Shown here piece after piece: positions 1 through 10,298 of a DNA stretch of 64,000 bases (within the stretch, counting starts at the first letter, position 1; each line of letters begins with the position of its first letter). The position numbers and the translations under genes were made by a program. Source of the stretch: Pseudomonas fluorescens. Lineage in GTDB: Bacteria > Pseudomonadota > Gammaproteobacteria > Pseudomonadales > Pseudomonadaceae. The stretch spans positions 3,658,001 to 3,722,000 of the forward strand of contig NZ_CP015225.1 of assembly GCF_001623525.1 (NCBI RefSeq). Direction: 5' to 3'. A model generated the notes under the pieces. That model was given only the letters and a program-made list of their open reading frames with translations. It had not been told where the DNA came from and ran no database searches.

Positions 1-1070
1 GACTTGATCACGTGGGCCTTGCCGCTCTTGGCGCCGGCCGACTCGATCACGTCGGGGTAGATGGTGCCCTGGGCCAGGTACTTGATGTTGTCCAGCTTGC
101 AGGATTCGGCATCGAACACGTCGATGAAGGTACGGCCGATGATCTTGCGCTTCTTCTCCGGGTCGGACTCGCCGGCCAGGTTGTTCAGGAACTGCTCTTC
201 GGCGTTGGCGCGGATCACCTTGACGCCCATGTTCTCGGCGAACATGGCCATCACTTGCTCGCCTTCGTGCAAGCGCAGCAGGCCGTTGTCGACGAAGACG
301 CAGGTCAGCTGATCGCCGATGGCCTTGTGCAGCAGCGCAGCGACCACCGAGGAGTCCACACCGCCGGACAGGCCCAGCAGCACGTTATCGGTACCGACCT
401 GGGCGCGCACCTGGGCGATGGCGTCTTCAGCGATTTTCGACGGGGTCCACAGGGCTTCGCAACCGCAGATGTCGAGGATGAAGCGCGACAGGATGCGGCC
501 GCCCTGCTTGGTGTGGGTCACTTCAGGGTGGAACTGCACGCCGTAGTAACGGCGATCATCGTTGAACATGCCGGCAATCGGGCAGCTCGGGGTGCTGGCC
601 AGGATGTGGAAGTCTTCCGGCATCTTGGTGACTTTGTCACCGTGGCTCATCCACACGTCCAGGCCGAACAGGCCGTCGGCGTCGACGTGGTCTTCGATGC
701 CGTCCAGCAGGCGGCTCTTGCCGACGACGTCAACGCGGGCATAACCGAACTCACGCAGGTCGGAGCCTTCTACCTTGCCGCCCAGCTGTTCGGCCATGGT
801 CTGCATGCCGTAGCAGATACCAAAGACCGGTACACCCAGGTCGAACACGGCTTGCGGGCAGCGCGGGCTGTCGGCTTCGTGCACGGACTCGGGGCCGCCG
901 GCGAGAATCACGCCTTTAGGCGCGAATTCGCGAATCGCGTCGTCATCCATGTCGAACGGATGCAATTCGCAGTACACACCGATCTCACGCACGCGGCGGG
1001 CGATCAGCTGGGTGTACTGGGAACCGAAGTCGAGGATCAGGATGCGGTGAGCGTGAATGTCGAGGGCCAT
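1..1070 (-). CDS. guaA: GMP synthase (glutamine-hydrolysing), 3' part beyond window
   Basis: Converts XMP to GMP using ATP and glutamine-derived ammonia, the last step of guanine nucleotide synthesis. The visible ~356 residues cover the whole class I glutamine amidotransferase domain (FGICYGMQ with nucleophile Cys86, later QFHPEVTHT with the His/Glu pair) and the start of the ATP-pyrophosphatase domain with its P-loop LSGGVDSS. The family is about 525 residues, so the C-terminal dimerisation domain lies left of base 1. The ATG at 1068-1070 begins [18 protein letters not shown], the standard N-terminus. It lies 79 bp downstream of guaB in the same direction, the usual guaBA operon. Confidence 0.97.
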   Translation of the reverse strand, partial: MALDIHAHRILILDFGSQYTQLIARRVREIGVYCELHPFDMDDDAIREFAPKGVILAGGPESVHEADSPRCPQAVFDLGVPVFGICYGMQTMAEQLGGKVEGSDLREFGYARVDVVGKSRLLDGIEDHVDADGLFGLDVWMSHGDKVTKMPEDFHILASTPSCPIAGMFNDDRRYYGVQFHPEVTHTKQGGRILSRFILDICGCEALWTPSKIAEDAIAQVRAQVGTDNVLLGLSGGVDSSVVAALLHKAIGDQLTCVFVDNGLLRLHEGEQVMAMFAENMGVKVIRANAEEQFLNNLAGESDPEKKRKIIGRTFIDVFDAESCKLDNIKYLAQGTIYPDVIESAGAKSGKAHVIK

Positions 1071-1149
1071 GACTCATTCTCATGTAGTGAATCAGAAACA
1101 ACTCGGGGCTGAATGAACAGCCCCGGTGATTAACGTTTTGCTGGAAGCC

Positions 1150-2697
<1,548 letters not shown>

Positions 2698-2758
2698 CTA
2701 TTATTGCCGGGGTGATTGACGGAGCTAATCACCGCGTTCCGGCCATACACCGACCCCC

Positions 2759-2866
2759 GTGGCGAGGGAGCTTGCTCCCGCTGGACGCGCCAGCGTCCCC
2801 TTGCGATGTCATGGCTGGAAACAGCGGGCCGCTTCGCAGCCCAGCGGGAGCAAGCTCCCTCGCCAC
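2759..2866. repeat. REPIN (GTGGCGAGGG family)
   Basis: Two inverted REP sequences, GTGGCGAGGGAGCTTGCTCC on the left and its reverse complement on the right, enclose a ~60-bp spacer. It is the same family as the elements at 11555, 29441, 43770 and 56858. It lies between guaB and the zinc-ribbon gene, a typical extragenic position. Confidence 0.9.
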
Positions 2867-2883
2867 GGGGGGTGTGCACCTCT

Positions 2884-3432
2884 CTACAACTCCACCCTCA
2901 CCCAACTCACCGGCTGATCGAGCCAATCGGCGAATTCGTCGAGAAAGTCCTGCTTGAACCCCGCCTCCAGCCAATTGTTGAAAATGAACCCCAGGTTGGA
3001 AAACCCGCAGGGCTGCAGGAACAGGAAGCCATTGATGTCGTCTTCATGACCGCATTCAGGGCAAGTGAAGTTGTCGGTGCGCGCCGGCATCCAGTCTTCC
3101 AGGCTTTCGAACAGCGCTTCGCCGACTTCCCTGCGGCACTCGGCGCAACCGGCTTCTTCGAGAAAGCCCTTGGCCGGTGTATAGATGCAGCGCTTGGTGA
3201 TGATCTCCAGGCCATTGATCGCTTCACCGAACGGCAAGGCTTCGGGATGCAGGACCACCTCGCGAGCACCGGGGGCAATAGCGTGGGCCATGCGATTGCC
3301 GGTGCGCCCGCAGGTGGTCAGTTGTTCTTCGACGATATTCTTGCGCACCAGCCAGCGCACGATCGCCCGAGCCCGGGGCTCGTGGACCGGCAGGGTGGAA
3401 ATTTTCGGAACGATGATGCTTTGCGAGTTCAT
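2884..3432 (-). CDS. conserved hypothetical protein with a zinc-ribbon-like Cys pattern
   Basis: A 182-residue protein starting MNSQSIIVPKISTLPVHEP. A further in-frame start 26 codons upstream is possible but would run into the neighbouring gene. A central C-A-E-C pair and a later C-P-E-C-G-H-E-D pair about 55 residues on could bind one metal ion. No transmembrane segment or signal peptide is seen. Homologues in pseudomonads are often labelled 'sugar ABC transporter ATPase', but there is no Walker A motif here, so that name is not supported. Function unknown. Confidence 0.75.
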   Translation of the reverse strand: MNSQSIIVPKISTLPVHEPRARAIVRWLVRKNIVEEQLTTCGRTGNRMAHAIAPGAREVVLHPEALPFGEAINGLEIITKRCIYTPAKGFLEEAGCAECRREVGEALFESLEDWMPARTDNFTCPECGHEDDINGFLFLQPCGFSNLGFIFNNWLEAGFKQDFLDEFADWLDQPVSWVRVEL

Positions 3433-3502
3433 GGCGAGGCCTGGCTGTTTCCCTGGCAGGGTCTGATCAAAGGCCGGCAGCTTAATCCCTGGCGAGGCCA
3501 GG

Positions 3503-4270
3503 TCAAGCACTCAGGTAGCGCCCGATCAACGCGAGGCCGCTGGCAAGCACCAGCCAGGTGACCAGCCGCACGAATGCTTCTCGCGACATTTTCATGGTCA
3601 AGCGACGCCCTACCCACAACCCCAGCGCCATGGCCGGCAACAAACACAGCGCCAGTACCAACAAGGGTAGCTCGGCATAGACCCCGGCCACGATAAACAG
3701 GCTCAGGCGCACCACGGTGCTGCAACTGATCAGGGCACTTTGCGTGGCTCGGGCCGGGTCCTTGGGCAAGCGACTGTTCAGGTAGATGGCATATAAAAAG
3801 CCGCCACTGCCAAACAACGCGCCGAACATCCCGCCCACCGTACCCATCGGAACCGCCCACAGCGCCGACAACTGTGTCGGCCGGGTCTTGATCAGCAGGC
3901 TGTAGATCGCATAGCAACTGATGAACACCCCCATCAGCAGCAACAACAGGTCGGACTTGAGGTTGAGCAGGAAAATCACCCCGAGGGTGCAGCCCAATGC
4001 CATGCACGGCAACAACCGCAGCAGCTCCGGCCGGGACACGTCCCGACGCGATGGCAGCAAGTTGCCAAAGGCCGCGACAAAATCCAACAAGACCAGCAGC
4101 GGGACGATTTTCGACAGGGGCATGAACAGCAGCAGGATGGGCGCGGCCACCAGCGCCGTGCCGAACCCGGCAATGCCGAAGACGATGTAGGCCAGGGCAA
4201 TGGCCGAGCCGATCACCAGCCATTGCGTGGGGGCAAATGCCCACTGGCCCAACCATGGGAGAAGATTCAT
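3503..4270 (-). CDS. TauE/SafE-family membrane transporter
   Basis: A 255-residue integral membrane protein with about eight hydrophobic segments and the duplicated, glycine-rich layout of the TauE/SafE (DUF81) family, for example AYIVFGIAGFGTALVAAPI near the N-terminus and GTVGGMFGALFGSGGFLY in the second half. Members export or import small sulfur-containing or organic anions. The substrate cannot be told here. The ATG at 4268-4270 gives a protein that begins just before the first membrane span. It is divergent from xseA with a REPIN between. Confidence 0.85.
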   Translation of the reverse strand: MNLLPWLGQWAFAPTQWLVIGSAIALAYIVFGIAGFGTALVAAPILLLFMPLSKIVPLLVLLDFVAAFGNLLPSRRDVSRPELLRLLPCMALGCTLGVIFLLNLKSDLLLLLMGVFISCYAIYSLLIKTRPTQLSALWAVPMGTVGGMFGALFGSGGFLYAIYLNSRLPKDPARATQSALISCSTVVRLSLFIVAGVYAELPLLVLALCLLPAMALGLWVGRRLTMKMSREAFVRLVTWLVLASGLALIGRYLSA

Positions 4271-4354
4271 CCGGCACTTCCTTGATGAGGAGAGCGGGGA
4301 CTTTAGCCAGTTGTGTCATGGCATATCCAGCATTTGTGGTGACAGGCCTGTCGC

Positions 4355-4430
4355 TATCGCGAGCAAGCTCGCTCCCACATTTGATCTTCAGTGCGACATA
4401 GATCCCCTGTGTGCGAGCTTGCTCGCGATG
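4355..4430. repeat. REPIN (TCGCGAGCAAGCTCGC family)
   Basis: Inverted pair: TATCGCGAGCAAGCTCGCTC at the left and GTGCGAGCTTGCTCGCGATG at the right. This second REP family recurs at 6718, 8921 and 26742. Confidence 0.88.
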
Positions 4431-4488
4431 CAGGCAACCCGGTCTAATTGTCTGCACACCATTGGCGAATCCCCTTATCATGCCGCCC

Positions 4489-5868
4489 ATGATTAAAGAT
4501 CCCTTTGCCCGACTGGGCCTGGACCGTGAGGTCCTGACTGTCAGCCAGCTCAACGGCCGTGCGCGGGTGTTGCTCGAAGACGTGTTCAGCAACATCTGGG
4601 TCGAGGGCGAAATCTCCAACCTCGCCCGCCCGGCCTCCGGCCATGTGTACTTCACCCTCAAGGACAGTGGCGCCCAGGTACGTTGCGCGCTGTTCCGGCA
4701 GAATGCCGCGCGGGTGCGCCAGGCCTTGAAAGACGGGTTGGCGGTGAAAGTGCGCGGCAAAGTCTCGCTGTTCGAAGGCCGTGGCGATTATCAGCTGATC
4801 CTCGACACCGTCGAGCCGGCCGGCGATGGCGCGCTGCGCCTGGCCTTCGATGCCTTGAAGGAAAAACTCAGCGCCGAAGGCCTGTTCAGTGCCGAGCGCA
4901 AGGTGCCGCTGCCGGCCCATCCGCAACGCATCGGCATCATCAGTTCGCCCACCGGCGCGGTGATCCGCGACATCATCAGTGTCTTCCGCCGCCGCGCGCC
5001 GCAGATCGCCCTGACCCTGATCCCCACCGCCGTGCAAGGCCGCGAAGCCACCGCGCAAATCGTCCGCGCCCTGAAGCTGGCCGACGCCCGTGGTTTCGAT
5101 GCGCTGATCCTGGCCCGGGGCGGCGGTTCGCTGGAAGACTTGTGGTGCTTCAACGAAGAAGCCGTGGCCCGGGCGGTGGATGCCTGCGTCACGCCAATCG
5201 TCAGCGCCGTGGGCCATGAAACCGATGTGTCCATCAGCGATTTCGTCGCCGACGTACGCGCCCCGACCCCGTCCGCCGCCGCCGAACTGCTGGCACCGGA
5301 TGCTGGCGACCTGGTGCGCCGGGTCGAAAGCCTGCATCGCCGGCTGGTGATGCGCATGCGCGACCGCCTGATGCGCGATCAACTGCGCCTCGAAGGCCTC
5401 ACCCGACGCCTGCGCCACCCCGGCGAACGCCTGCGCCAGCAAGCCCAGCGCCTCGACGACCTGGACATGCGCCTGCGCCGGGCCTTCGAGCGCAGCCTCA
5501 ATACCCGCCGCGAACGCTTGATCCGCCTGGAAACCCGCCTGGCCGGGCAACATCCAGGCCGGCACCTGGCGTTGCTACGCCAGCGCCTGGACAGCCTCGC
5601 CGAACGCCTGCCCCGGGCCATGCGCGAAGGCCTGAAAGCGCGACGCGTGCAGTTGCACAACCAGATGCAGACGCTGCACATCGTCAGCCCCTTGGCGACC
5701 CTTGGCCGCGGCTACAGCATTCTGCTCGACGAACGCGGCCATGCGATCCACCGCGCCGGGCAAACCCAGACCGGCCAGCGCCTGACCGCAAAGCTCGGCG
5801 AAGGCGAATTGCTGGTACGGGTCGAAGACAATCACCTGACGCCGGTCACCCTTTCTTTACTGGATTGA
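4489..5868 (+). CDS. xseA: exodeoxyribonuclease VII large subunit
   Basis: Large subunit of the ATP-independent exonuclease that degrades single-stranded DNA from both ends. 459 residues from the ATG at 4489 (MIKDPFARLGLDREVLTVSQ). The frame is open further upstream but that part runs through a REPIN and is not conserved. An OB-fold occupies about residues 15-105 (WVEGEISNLARPASGHVYF). The catalytic core follows with IGIISSPTGAVIRDI, LARGGGSLEDLWCFN and AVGHETDVSISDFVADVRAPTPSAAAE. A long basic helical region precedes the C-terminus. The M23 gene begins 3 nt after its stop. Confidence 0.96.
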   Translation: MIKDPFARLGLDREVLTVSQLNGRARVLLEDVFSNIWVEGEISNLARPASGHVYFTLKDSGAQVRCALFRQNAARVRQALKDGLAVKVRGKVSLFEGRGDYQLILDTVEPAGDGALRLAFDALKEKLSAEGLFSAERKVPLPAHPQRIGIISSPTGAVIRDIISVFRRRAPQIALTLIPTAVQGREATAQIVRALKLADARGFDALILARGGGSLEDLWCFNEEAVARAVDACVTPIVSAVGHETDVSISDFVADVRAPTPSAAAELLAPDAGDLVRRVESLHRRLVMRMRDRLMRDQLRLEGLTRRLRHPGERLRQQAQRLDDLDMRLRRAFERSLNTRRERLIRLETRLAGQHPGRHLALLRQRLDSLAERLPRAMREGLKARRVQLHNQMQTLHIVSPLATLGRGYSILLDERGHAIHRAGQTQTGQRLTAKLGEGELLVRVEDNHLTPVTLSLLD

Positions 5869-5871
5869 TTC

Positions 5872-6693
5872 ATGCCGCGATATCTCGCCCTACTGCTGTT
5901 GCTGTGCCTGACCCTCAACGCCCACGCCGACAGTTACATCAGTCGCCTGTTGAACAAACCGGTGCCCGGCGGCGTGGCCGTGGTGGACCTGGGCAGCGCC
6001 GTCAAGGCACCGAAAGCCAGTTACCAGGGCAAGCCGGTGCTGGTGGTCAAGGAACAGGACAACTGGCTGGCGATTGTCGGCATCCCGCTGACGGTGCAGC
6101 CCGGCACGCAACAGATCAGCAGTGGCGGCGGCACCCAGCCGTTCGTGGTCGGCTACAAGAAGTACCCCGAGCAACACATCACCCTGAAGAACAAGCGCCA
6201 GGTCAACCCGAACCCGGCGGACCTCAAGCGCATCGATGCCGAACTCGCGGTGCAACTGAAGGCCTACCGCAGCTTCAGCCCGAACATCCCCAGCAACCTG
6301 TTGCTGGACAAACCGGTCAACGGCCCGCTGTCGAGCAAGTTCGGCGTGCGCCGCTTCTTCAACGGCGAAGAACGCAACCCCCACGCCGGCCTGGACTTCG
6401 CCGTGCCCGCCGGCACGCCGATCAAGACCCCGGCCGCCGGCAAGGTGATCCTCACGGGTAATTACTTCTTCAATGGCAACACCGTGTTCGTCGACCATGG
6501 CCAAGGCTTCATCAGCATGTTCTGCCACATGTCGAAGATCGATGTGAAGGTCGGCCAGCAACTGGCCCGGGGCACCGTGGTGGGCAAGGTCGGCGCCACC
6601 GGCCGCGCGACCGGGCCGCACATGCACTGGAACATCAGCCTGAACGATGCGCGGGTGGATCCGGCGATTTTCATCGGGGCGTTTCAGCCCTGA
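5872..6693 (+). CDS. M23-family peptidoglycan peptidase (LytM domain), exported
   Basis: A 273-residue protein with an N-terminal signal peptide (cleavage likely after NAHA, residue ~19). The C-terminal LytM domain has metal ligands visible in NPHAGLDFAVPAGTPI (H and D) and GPHMHWNI (HxH), so it is probably an active endopeptidase cutting stem peptides in the periplasm. The N-terminal ~130 residues form the usual extra domain. The 3-nt gap to xseA suggests a shared transcript, an arrangement common in Pseudomonas. Confidence 0.9.
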   Translation: MPRYLALLLLLCLTLNAHADSYISRLLNKPVPGGVAVVDLGSAVKAPKASYQGKPVLVVKEQDNWLAIVGIPLTVQPGTQQISSGGGTQPFVVGYKKYPEQHITLKNKRQVNPNPADLKRIDAELAVQLKAYRSFSPNIPSNLLLDKPVNGPLSSKFGVRRFFNGEERNPHAGLDFAVPAGTPIKTPAAGKVILTGNYFFNGNTVFVDHGQGFISMFCHMSKIDVKVGQQLARGTVVGKVGATGRATGPHMHWNISLNDARVDPAIFIGAFQP

Positions 6694-6717
6694 GATTTGT
6701 GCTGGGACTACCGGCCT

Positions 6718-6803
6718 CATCGCGAGCAAGCTCGCTCCCACAAGGGTATTTCGGCATTCTGAAAAACGCCGCTGTACCTGTGTGAGCGAGCTTGCTCGCG
6801 ATG
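6718..6803. repeat. REPIN (TCGCGAGCAAGCTCGC family)
   Basis: CATCGCGAGCAAGCTCGCTC on the left and GAGCGAGCTTGCTCGCGATG on the right form an inverted pair downstream of the M23 gene. Confidence 0.88.
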
Positions 6804-6980
6804 ACGGCAGCAGCATCACCACCTCCCCATGGATTGCCAAGCTCCAAACATCGACGCAATAAAACTACAAATTTCCGAAAAGCTCGCGATTAAATCTCGC
6901 AAACCCGCCTAAAAACAGAACTTCTCTCAATTTTTTCCGACTGCTTGCGATCCTCTCCTCACGCGGTTAGGGTTGAAGGC

Positions 6981-7058
6981 ATGAAAACCTCTCACACCCT
7001 CATTCAGCTTCGCCAGCACCGCAGCCTGTGCCTCGTCAGCGCACGACTGCCGGGCTGA
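6981..7058 (+). CDS. possible leader peptide upstream of leuA (25 codons)
   Basis: An ATG at 6981 opens a 25-residue frame, [12 protein letters not shown] then [13 protein letters not shown], ending TGA at 7056-7058. Five of 25 residues are Leu. A GAAGG sequence lies only a few bases before the ATG. It sits 94 nt upstream of leuA in the same direction, where amino-acid attenuator peptides are found. A GGCCG/CGGCC hairpin (7110-7127) lies between it and leuA, but no clear terminator/antiterminator pair was found by eye. Translation and a regulatory role are inferred. Confidence 0.45.
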   Translation: MKTSHTLIQLRQHRSLCLVSARLPG

Positions 7059-7152
7059 ATCGCGGCACCTCGTTCCGGCGCTCAAGCCACCCCATTCGAA
7101 CCACCGGCAGGCCGCCTTTTCCCGGCCACGACAGACAATAAGGATTCCCCTG

Positions 7153-8832
7153 ATGAGCATGCTCAAAGACCCGTCTTCCAAATACCGCGCCTTCCCGACC
7201 ATCAACCTGCCGGATCGCACCTGGCCGTCGAAGACCATCACCGCCGCGCCGATCTGGTGCAGCTCCGACCTGCGCGACGGCAACCAGTCGCTGATCGAGC
7301 CGATGGACGCGGTCAAGAAACTGCGTTTCTGGAAAACCCTCGTCGCGGTGGGCGTGAAGGAAATCGAAGCATCGTTCCCAGCCGCTTCGCAAACCGACTT
7401 CGACTTCGTGCGCACCCTCATCGAAGAAGGCCACATCCCGGACGACACCACCATCCAAGTGCTGACCCAGGCCCGTGAAGACCTGATCGCCCGTACGTTC
7501 GAATCCCTGCGCGGCGCGAAAAAAGCCATCGTCCACCTGTACAACGCCACCTGCCCGTCGTTCCGCCGCATCGTGTTCAACCAGGACAAGGAAGGCGTGA
7601 AGGAAATCGCGGTGAACGCGGCCAAGCTGTTCGTCAAATACGCCGCCCAGCAACCGGAAACCCAGTGGCAGTTCGAGTATTCGCCAGAGACCTTCAGCGC
7701 CACTGAGCTGGAATTTGCCAAGGAAGTCTGCGACGCAGTGATCGAAGTCTGGAACCCGACGCCCGAACGCAAGGTGATCCTCAACCTGCCCGCTACCGTG
7801 GAAGTCGCCACCCCGAACATCTACGCCGACCAGATCGAGTGGTTCCACCGCAACATCAGCCGGCGTGACAGCGTGCTCATCAGCCTGCACACCCACAACG
7901 ACCGTGGCACCGGCGTGGCCGCTACCGAGCTGGGCCTGATGGCCGGCGCCGACCGTGTCGAAGGCTGCCTGTTCGGCAACGGCGAACGCACCGGTAACGT
8001 CGACCTGGTGACCGTGGCGCTGAATCTTTACACCCAGGGCGTCAACCCGGAGCTGGACTTCTCCGACATCGACGGCGTGCGCAAAGTGGTCGAGGAATGC
8101 AACCAGATTCCGGTGCACCCGCGTCATCCGTACGTTGGCGACCTGGTTCATACCGCGTTCTCCGGCTCGCACCAGGATGCCATCCGCAAGGGCTTCGCCC
8201 AGCAGAAATCGGACGGTCTGTGGGAAGTGCCATACCTGCCAATCGACCCGGCCGACATCGGTCGCAGCTACGAGGCGGTGATTCGCGTCAACAGCCAGTC
8301 GGGCAAGGGCGGTATCGCCTACCTGCTGGAGCAGGAGTACGGCATCAGCCTGCCGCGTCGCATGCAGATCGAGTTCAGCCAGGTGGTACAGCGCGAAACC
8401 GATCGCCTGGGCCTGGAAATGACTGCACAGCAGATCCACGCCTTGCTGCAGCGTGAATACCTGCAAGCCAACACTCCGTACGCACTGGTCAGCCATCGCC
8501 TGCAGGAAGAAAACGGCAACAGCGCCGTAGAAGTGGAAGTGGCCAGCAAGGGCCAGGGCGAGACCAACCTGCACTGGCGCGGCAAGGGCAACGGCGCGCT
8601 GGAAGCCCTGGTGGCCGGCCTGCCGATTCCGGTGGAGATCATGGACTACAACGAACACGCCATCGGCGCCGGCACCAATGCCAAGGCGGCGGCCTACATC
8701 GAACTGCGAGTCAACGGCGAGCGTGCGGTGCATGGCGTGGGTATCGATGAGAACATCACTACCGCTAGCTTCAAGGCCCTGTTCAGTGCGCTGAACCGCT
8801 CGTTGAGCCAGCCGGAAGCCAAGGCGGCCTGA
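7153..8832 (+). CDS. leuA: 2-isopropylmalate synthase
   Basis: Condenses 2-oxoisovalerate with acetyl-CoA, the first committed step of leucine synthesis. At 559 residues it is the longer type of LeuA. The HMGL-like TIM barrel has [16 protein letters not shown] near residue 40 and the metal-binding [13 protein letters not shown]; the C-terminal LeuA allosteric domain (about 435-555) provides leucine feedback. The ATG at 7153 follows AAGGA (7140-7144). It is monocistronic: a strong terminator follows at 8849. Confidence 0.97.
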   Translation: MSMLKDPSSKYRAFPTINLPDRTWPSKTITAAPIWCSSDLRDGNQSLIEPMDAVKKLRFWKTLVAVGVKEIEASFPAASQTDFDFVRTLIEEGHIPDDTTIQVLTQAREDLIARTFESLRGAKKAIVHLYNATCPSFRRIVFNQDKEGVKEIAVNAAKLFVKYAAQQPETQWQFEYSPETFSATELEFAKEVCDAVIEVWNPTPERKVILNLPATVEVATPNIYADQIEWFHRNISRRDSVLISLHTHNDRGTGVAATELGLMAGADRVEGCLFGNGERTGNVDLVTVALNLYTQGVNPELDFSDIDGVRKVVEECNQIPVHPRHPYVGDLVHTAFSGSHQDAIRKGFAQQKSDGLWEVPYLPIDPADIGRSYEAVIRVNSQSGKGGIAYLLEQEYGISLPRRMQIEFSQVVQRETDRLGLEMTAQQIHALLQREYLQANTPYALVSHRLQEENGNSAVEVEVASKGQGETNLHWRGKGNGALEALVAGLPIPVEIMDYNEHAIGAGTNAKAAAYIELRVNGERAVHGVGIDENITTASFKALFSALNRSLSQPEAKAA

Positions 8833-8848
8833 TCTACAGCTGAAATGC

Positions 8849-8887
8849 AAAAAGGCCCTGGGGTGTGAACCCTGGGGCCTTTTTGTT
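8849..8887 (+). terminator. rho-independent terminator of leuA
   Basis: AGGCCCTGGGG and CCCTGGGGCCT bracket a short loop, preceded by an A run and followed by TTTTTGTTT, 16 nt after the leuA stop. The stem is long and GC-rich. Confidence 0.9.
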
Positions 8888-8920
8888 TGGCTGATGGTTG
8901 GGTGCTGACTGTACTGGCCT

Positions 8921-9002
8921 CATCGCGAGCAAGCTCTCCACACTGGATCTTCAGTGGAGCCGAAATCCTGTGCCCCCTGTGGGAGCGAGCTTGCTCGCGA
9001 TG
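8921..9002. repeat. REPIN (TCGCGAGCAAGCTCGC family), left half degraded
   Basis: The right half GAGCGAGCTTGCTCGCGATG is intact, while the left half reads CATCGCGAGCAAGCTCTCCA and has lost part of the stem. Confidence 0.82.
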
Positions 9003-9026
9003 GCGGCCTGTCAGACAACCAAAATG

Positions 9027-9440
9027 TCAGGCATGGGTATCGACAGAAACGGTCATGGCCTGCAACAACGACGCCCGCAGGGTTTGCAGCATCGCTTGGG
9101 TACCCATGATCTGGGTCTGGATGGCCATGGCCTGCTGGGCCTTCTGCTCTTCGTTGGCCTGGCTTTTCTGGACCCGGGCCAACTGGGCTTGCTGCTGGGC
9201 CAGCAGTTTCTCGGCCTGCTCGATCTGCTTTTTCAGTTGCTCGATGATGTCCCCACCGCCGCTGGCGGGAGCGCCGGCGACATTCGCGCCGCGGGTATCG
9301 ACCTGCAGTGTCTTGTCCTTGTCGTCGGCGTCAGTCGATGCCACTGGACTGACCGCTTTCTCTTCTTCAGTCCCGCGGATGGAGACTTTAGGGGCTGACA
9401 ATGGATAAGGGTTTACGGTGGTTGCGCTGATACTGGTCAT
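9027..9440 (-). CDS. hypothetical protein with coiled coil
   Basis: A 137-residue protein. The first ~60 residues are Ser/Thr/Asp-rich and probably disordered; residues about 65-110 are a Gln/Glu/Lys-rich heptad stretch (IIEQLKKQIEQAEKLLAQQ) predicted to form a coiled coil. No signal peptide or catalytic motif is seen. It stands alone, divergent from nothing nearby and separated from leuA by a terminator and REPIN. Function unknown. Confidence 0.7.
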   Translation of the reverse strand: MTSISATTVNPYPLSAPKVSIRGTEEEKAVSPVASTDADDKDKTLQVDTRGANVAGAPASGGGDIIEQLKKQIEQAEKLLAQQQAQLARVQKSQANEEQKAQQAMAIQTQIMGTQAMLQTLRASLLQAMTVSVDTHA

Positions 9441-9503
9441 AGGGACTTCTCCTTGGCTGACCGGTTATCGGCATGCAACACCGTTCCTTGAGGCTGAATC
9501 GTT

Positions 9504-10298
9504 TCAATTCGTGAATTCGAAGCGATCGGCATCCAGGTTCGCCGGAAACCGCGTGCGATACGCCGCCAAGTCCGCTGCGTTCAAGCACACCTTGAACACA
9601 CCATCCGCTTCACCGGCGCTGAGCAAGCTCTCGCCCTGGAAATCCAGCACCTGGCTGTCGCCGGTATAGGCGAAACCCTTGCCGTCGGTACCCACACGGT
9701 TTACCGCGGCCACGTAGCACAGGTTCTCGATCGCCCGGGCCGGCAACAGCCGATTCCAGTGCAAACGCCGCGCCCCGGGCCAGTTGGCGGTGTATAGCAG
9801 CAGGTCGGTGTCCTCGGCGTCGCGGCTCCAGACCGGGAAGCGCAGGTCGTAGCAAATCAGCGGACGAATCCGCCAGCCCTTGAGCTCGAACAGCACCTGT
9901 CGCTCACCCGGGGTGTAGTGGTTGTGCTCCCCCGCCATGCGAAACAGATGGCGCTTGTCGTAATGCAACACTTCTCCATCCGGCCGCGCCCAGAGCAAGC
10001 GATTGCGATGGCTACCGTCCGCGGCCTGGATGATCACACTGCCGGTAATCACCGCGTCCAGCTTCGCGGCCAGGGCCTTGAGCCATTGGCGCGTCGGGCC
10101 GTTCTCCGGCTCCGCCAGGGTCTCGGATTCCATGGAGAAACCCGTGGTGAACATCTCTGGCAGGATGATCAGATCAGCCCCACGTGCCTGCTCAAGCAGC
10201 GCTTCGAAATGCTCAAGGTTGGCCCGGCGGTCGTGCCAGGCCAGGGTGGTCTGGACCAGTGCAATGTCGAGGTCCGGTAACGTGCTCAGATCACGCAT
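9504..10298 (-). CDS. nitrilase-family amidohydrolase, probable omega-amidase
   Basis: 264 residues. The Glu-Lys-Cys triad of the carbon-nitrogen hydrolase fold is visible: ILPEMFTTGF (Glu), HYDKRHLFRM (Lys) and LICYDLRFPVW (Cys). The close relative YafV hydrolyses 2-oxoglutaramate and 2-oxosuccinamate, products of glutamine transamination. The start chosen is the ATG at 10296-10298 (MRDLSTLPDLDIALVQTTL); the frame extends further up but inside the neighbouring gene. It overlaps the aminotransferase stop by 13 bp, so the two are co-translated and probably act in sequence: transaminase then omega-amidase. Confidence 0.88.
   Translation of the reverse strand: MRDLSTLPDLDIALVQTTLAWHDRRANLEHFEALLEQARGADLIILPEMFTTGFSMESETLAEPENGPTRQWLKALAAKLDAVITGSVIIQAADGSHRNRLLWARPDGEVLHYDKRHLFRMAGEHNHYTPGERQVLFELKGWRIRPLICYDLRFPVWSRDAEDTDLLLYTANWPGARRLHWNRLLPARAIENLCYVAAVNRVGTDGKGFAYTGDSQVLDFQGESLLSAGEADGVFKVCLNAADLAAYRTRFPANLDADRFEFTN

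Noticed and set aside
12-1112. Long open frame on the plus strand opposite guaA
   Set aside because: It is the antisense of guaA in GC-rich DNA; no motif and no start context. Similar shadows lie opposite guaB, leuA, der, hisS, hscA and secD.
2884-3432. Label 'sugar ABC transporter ATPase' used for homologues
   Set aside because: No Walker A, signature or Walker B motif is present in the 182 residues.
3429-4760. Long minus-strand frame across the TauE gene and the start of xseA
   Set aside because: It runs through a REPIN and out-of-frame coding DNA; the TauE protein in the other frame has clear family features.
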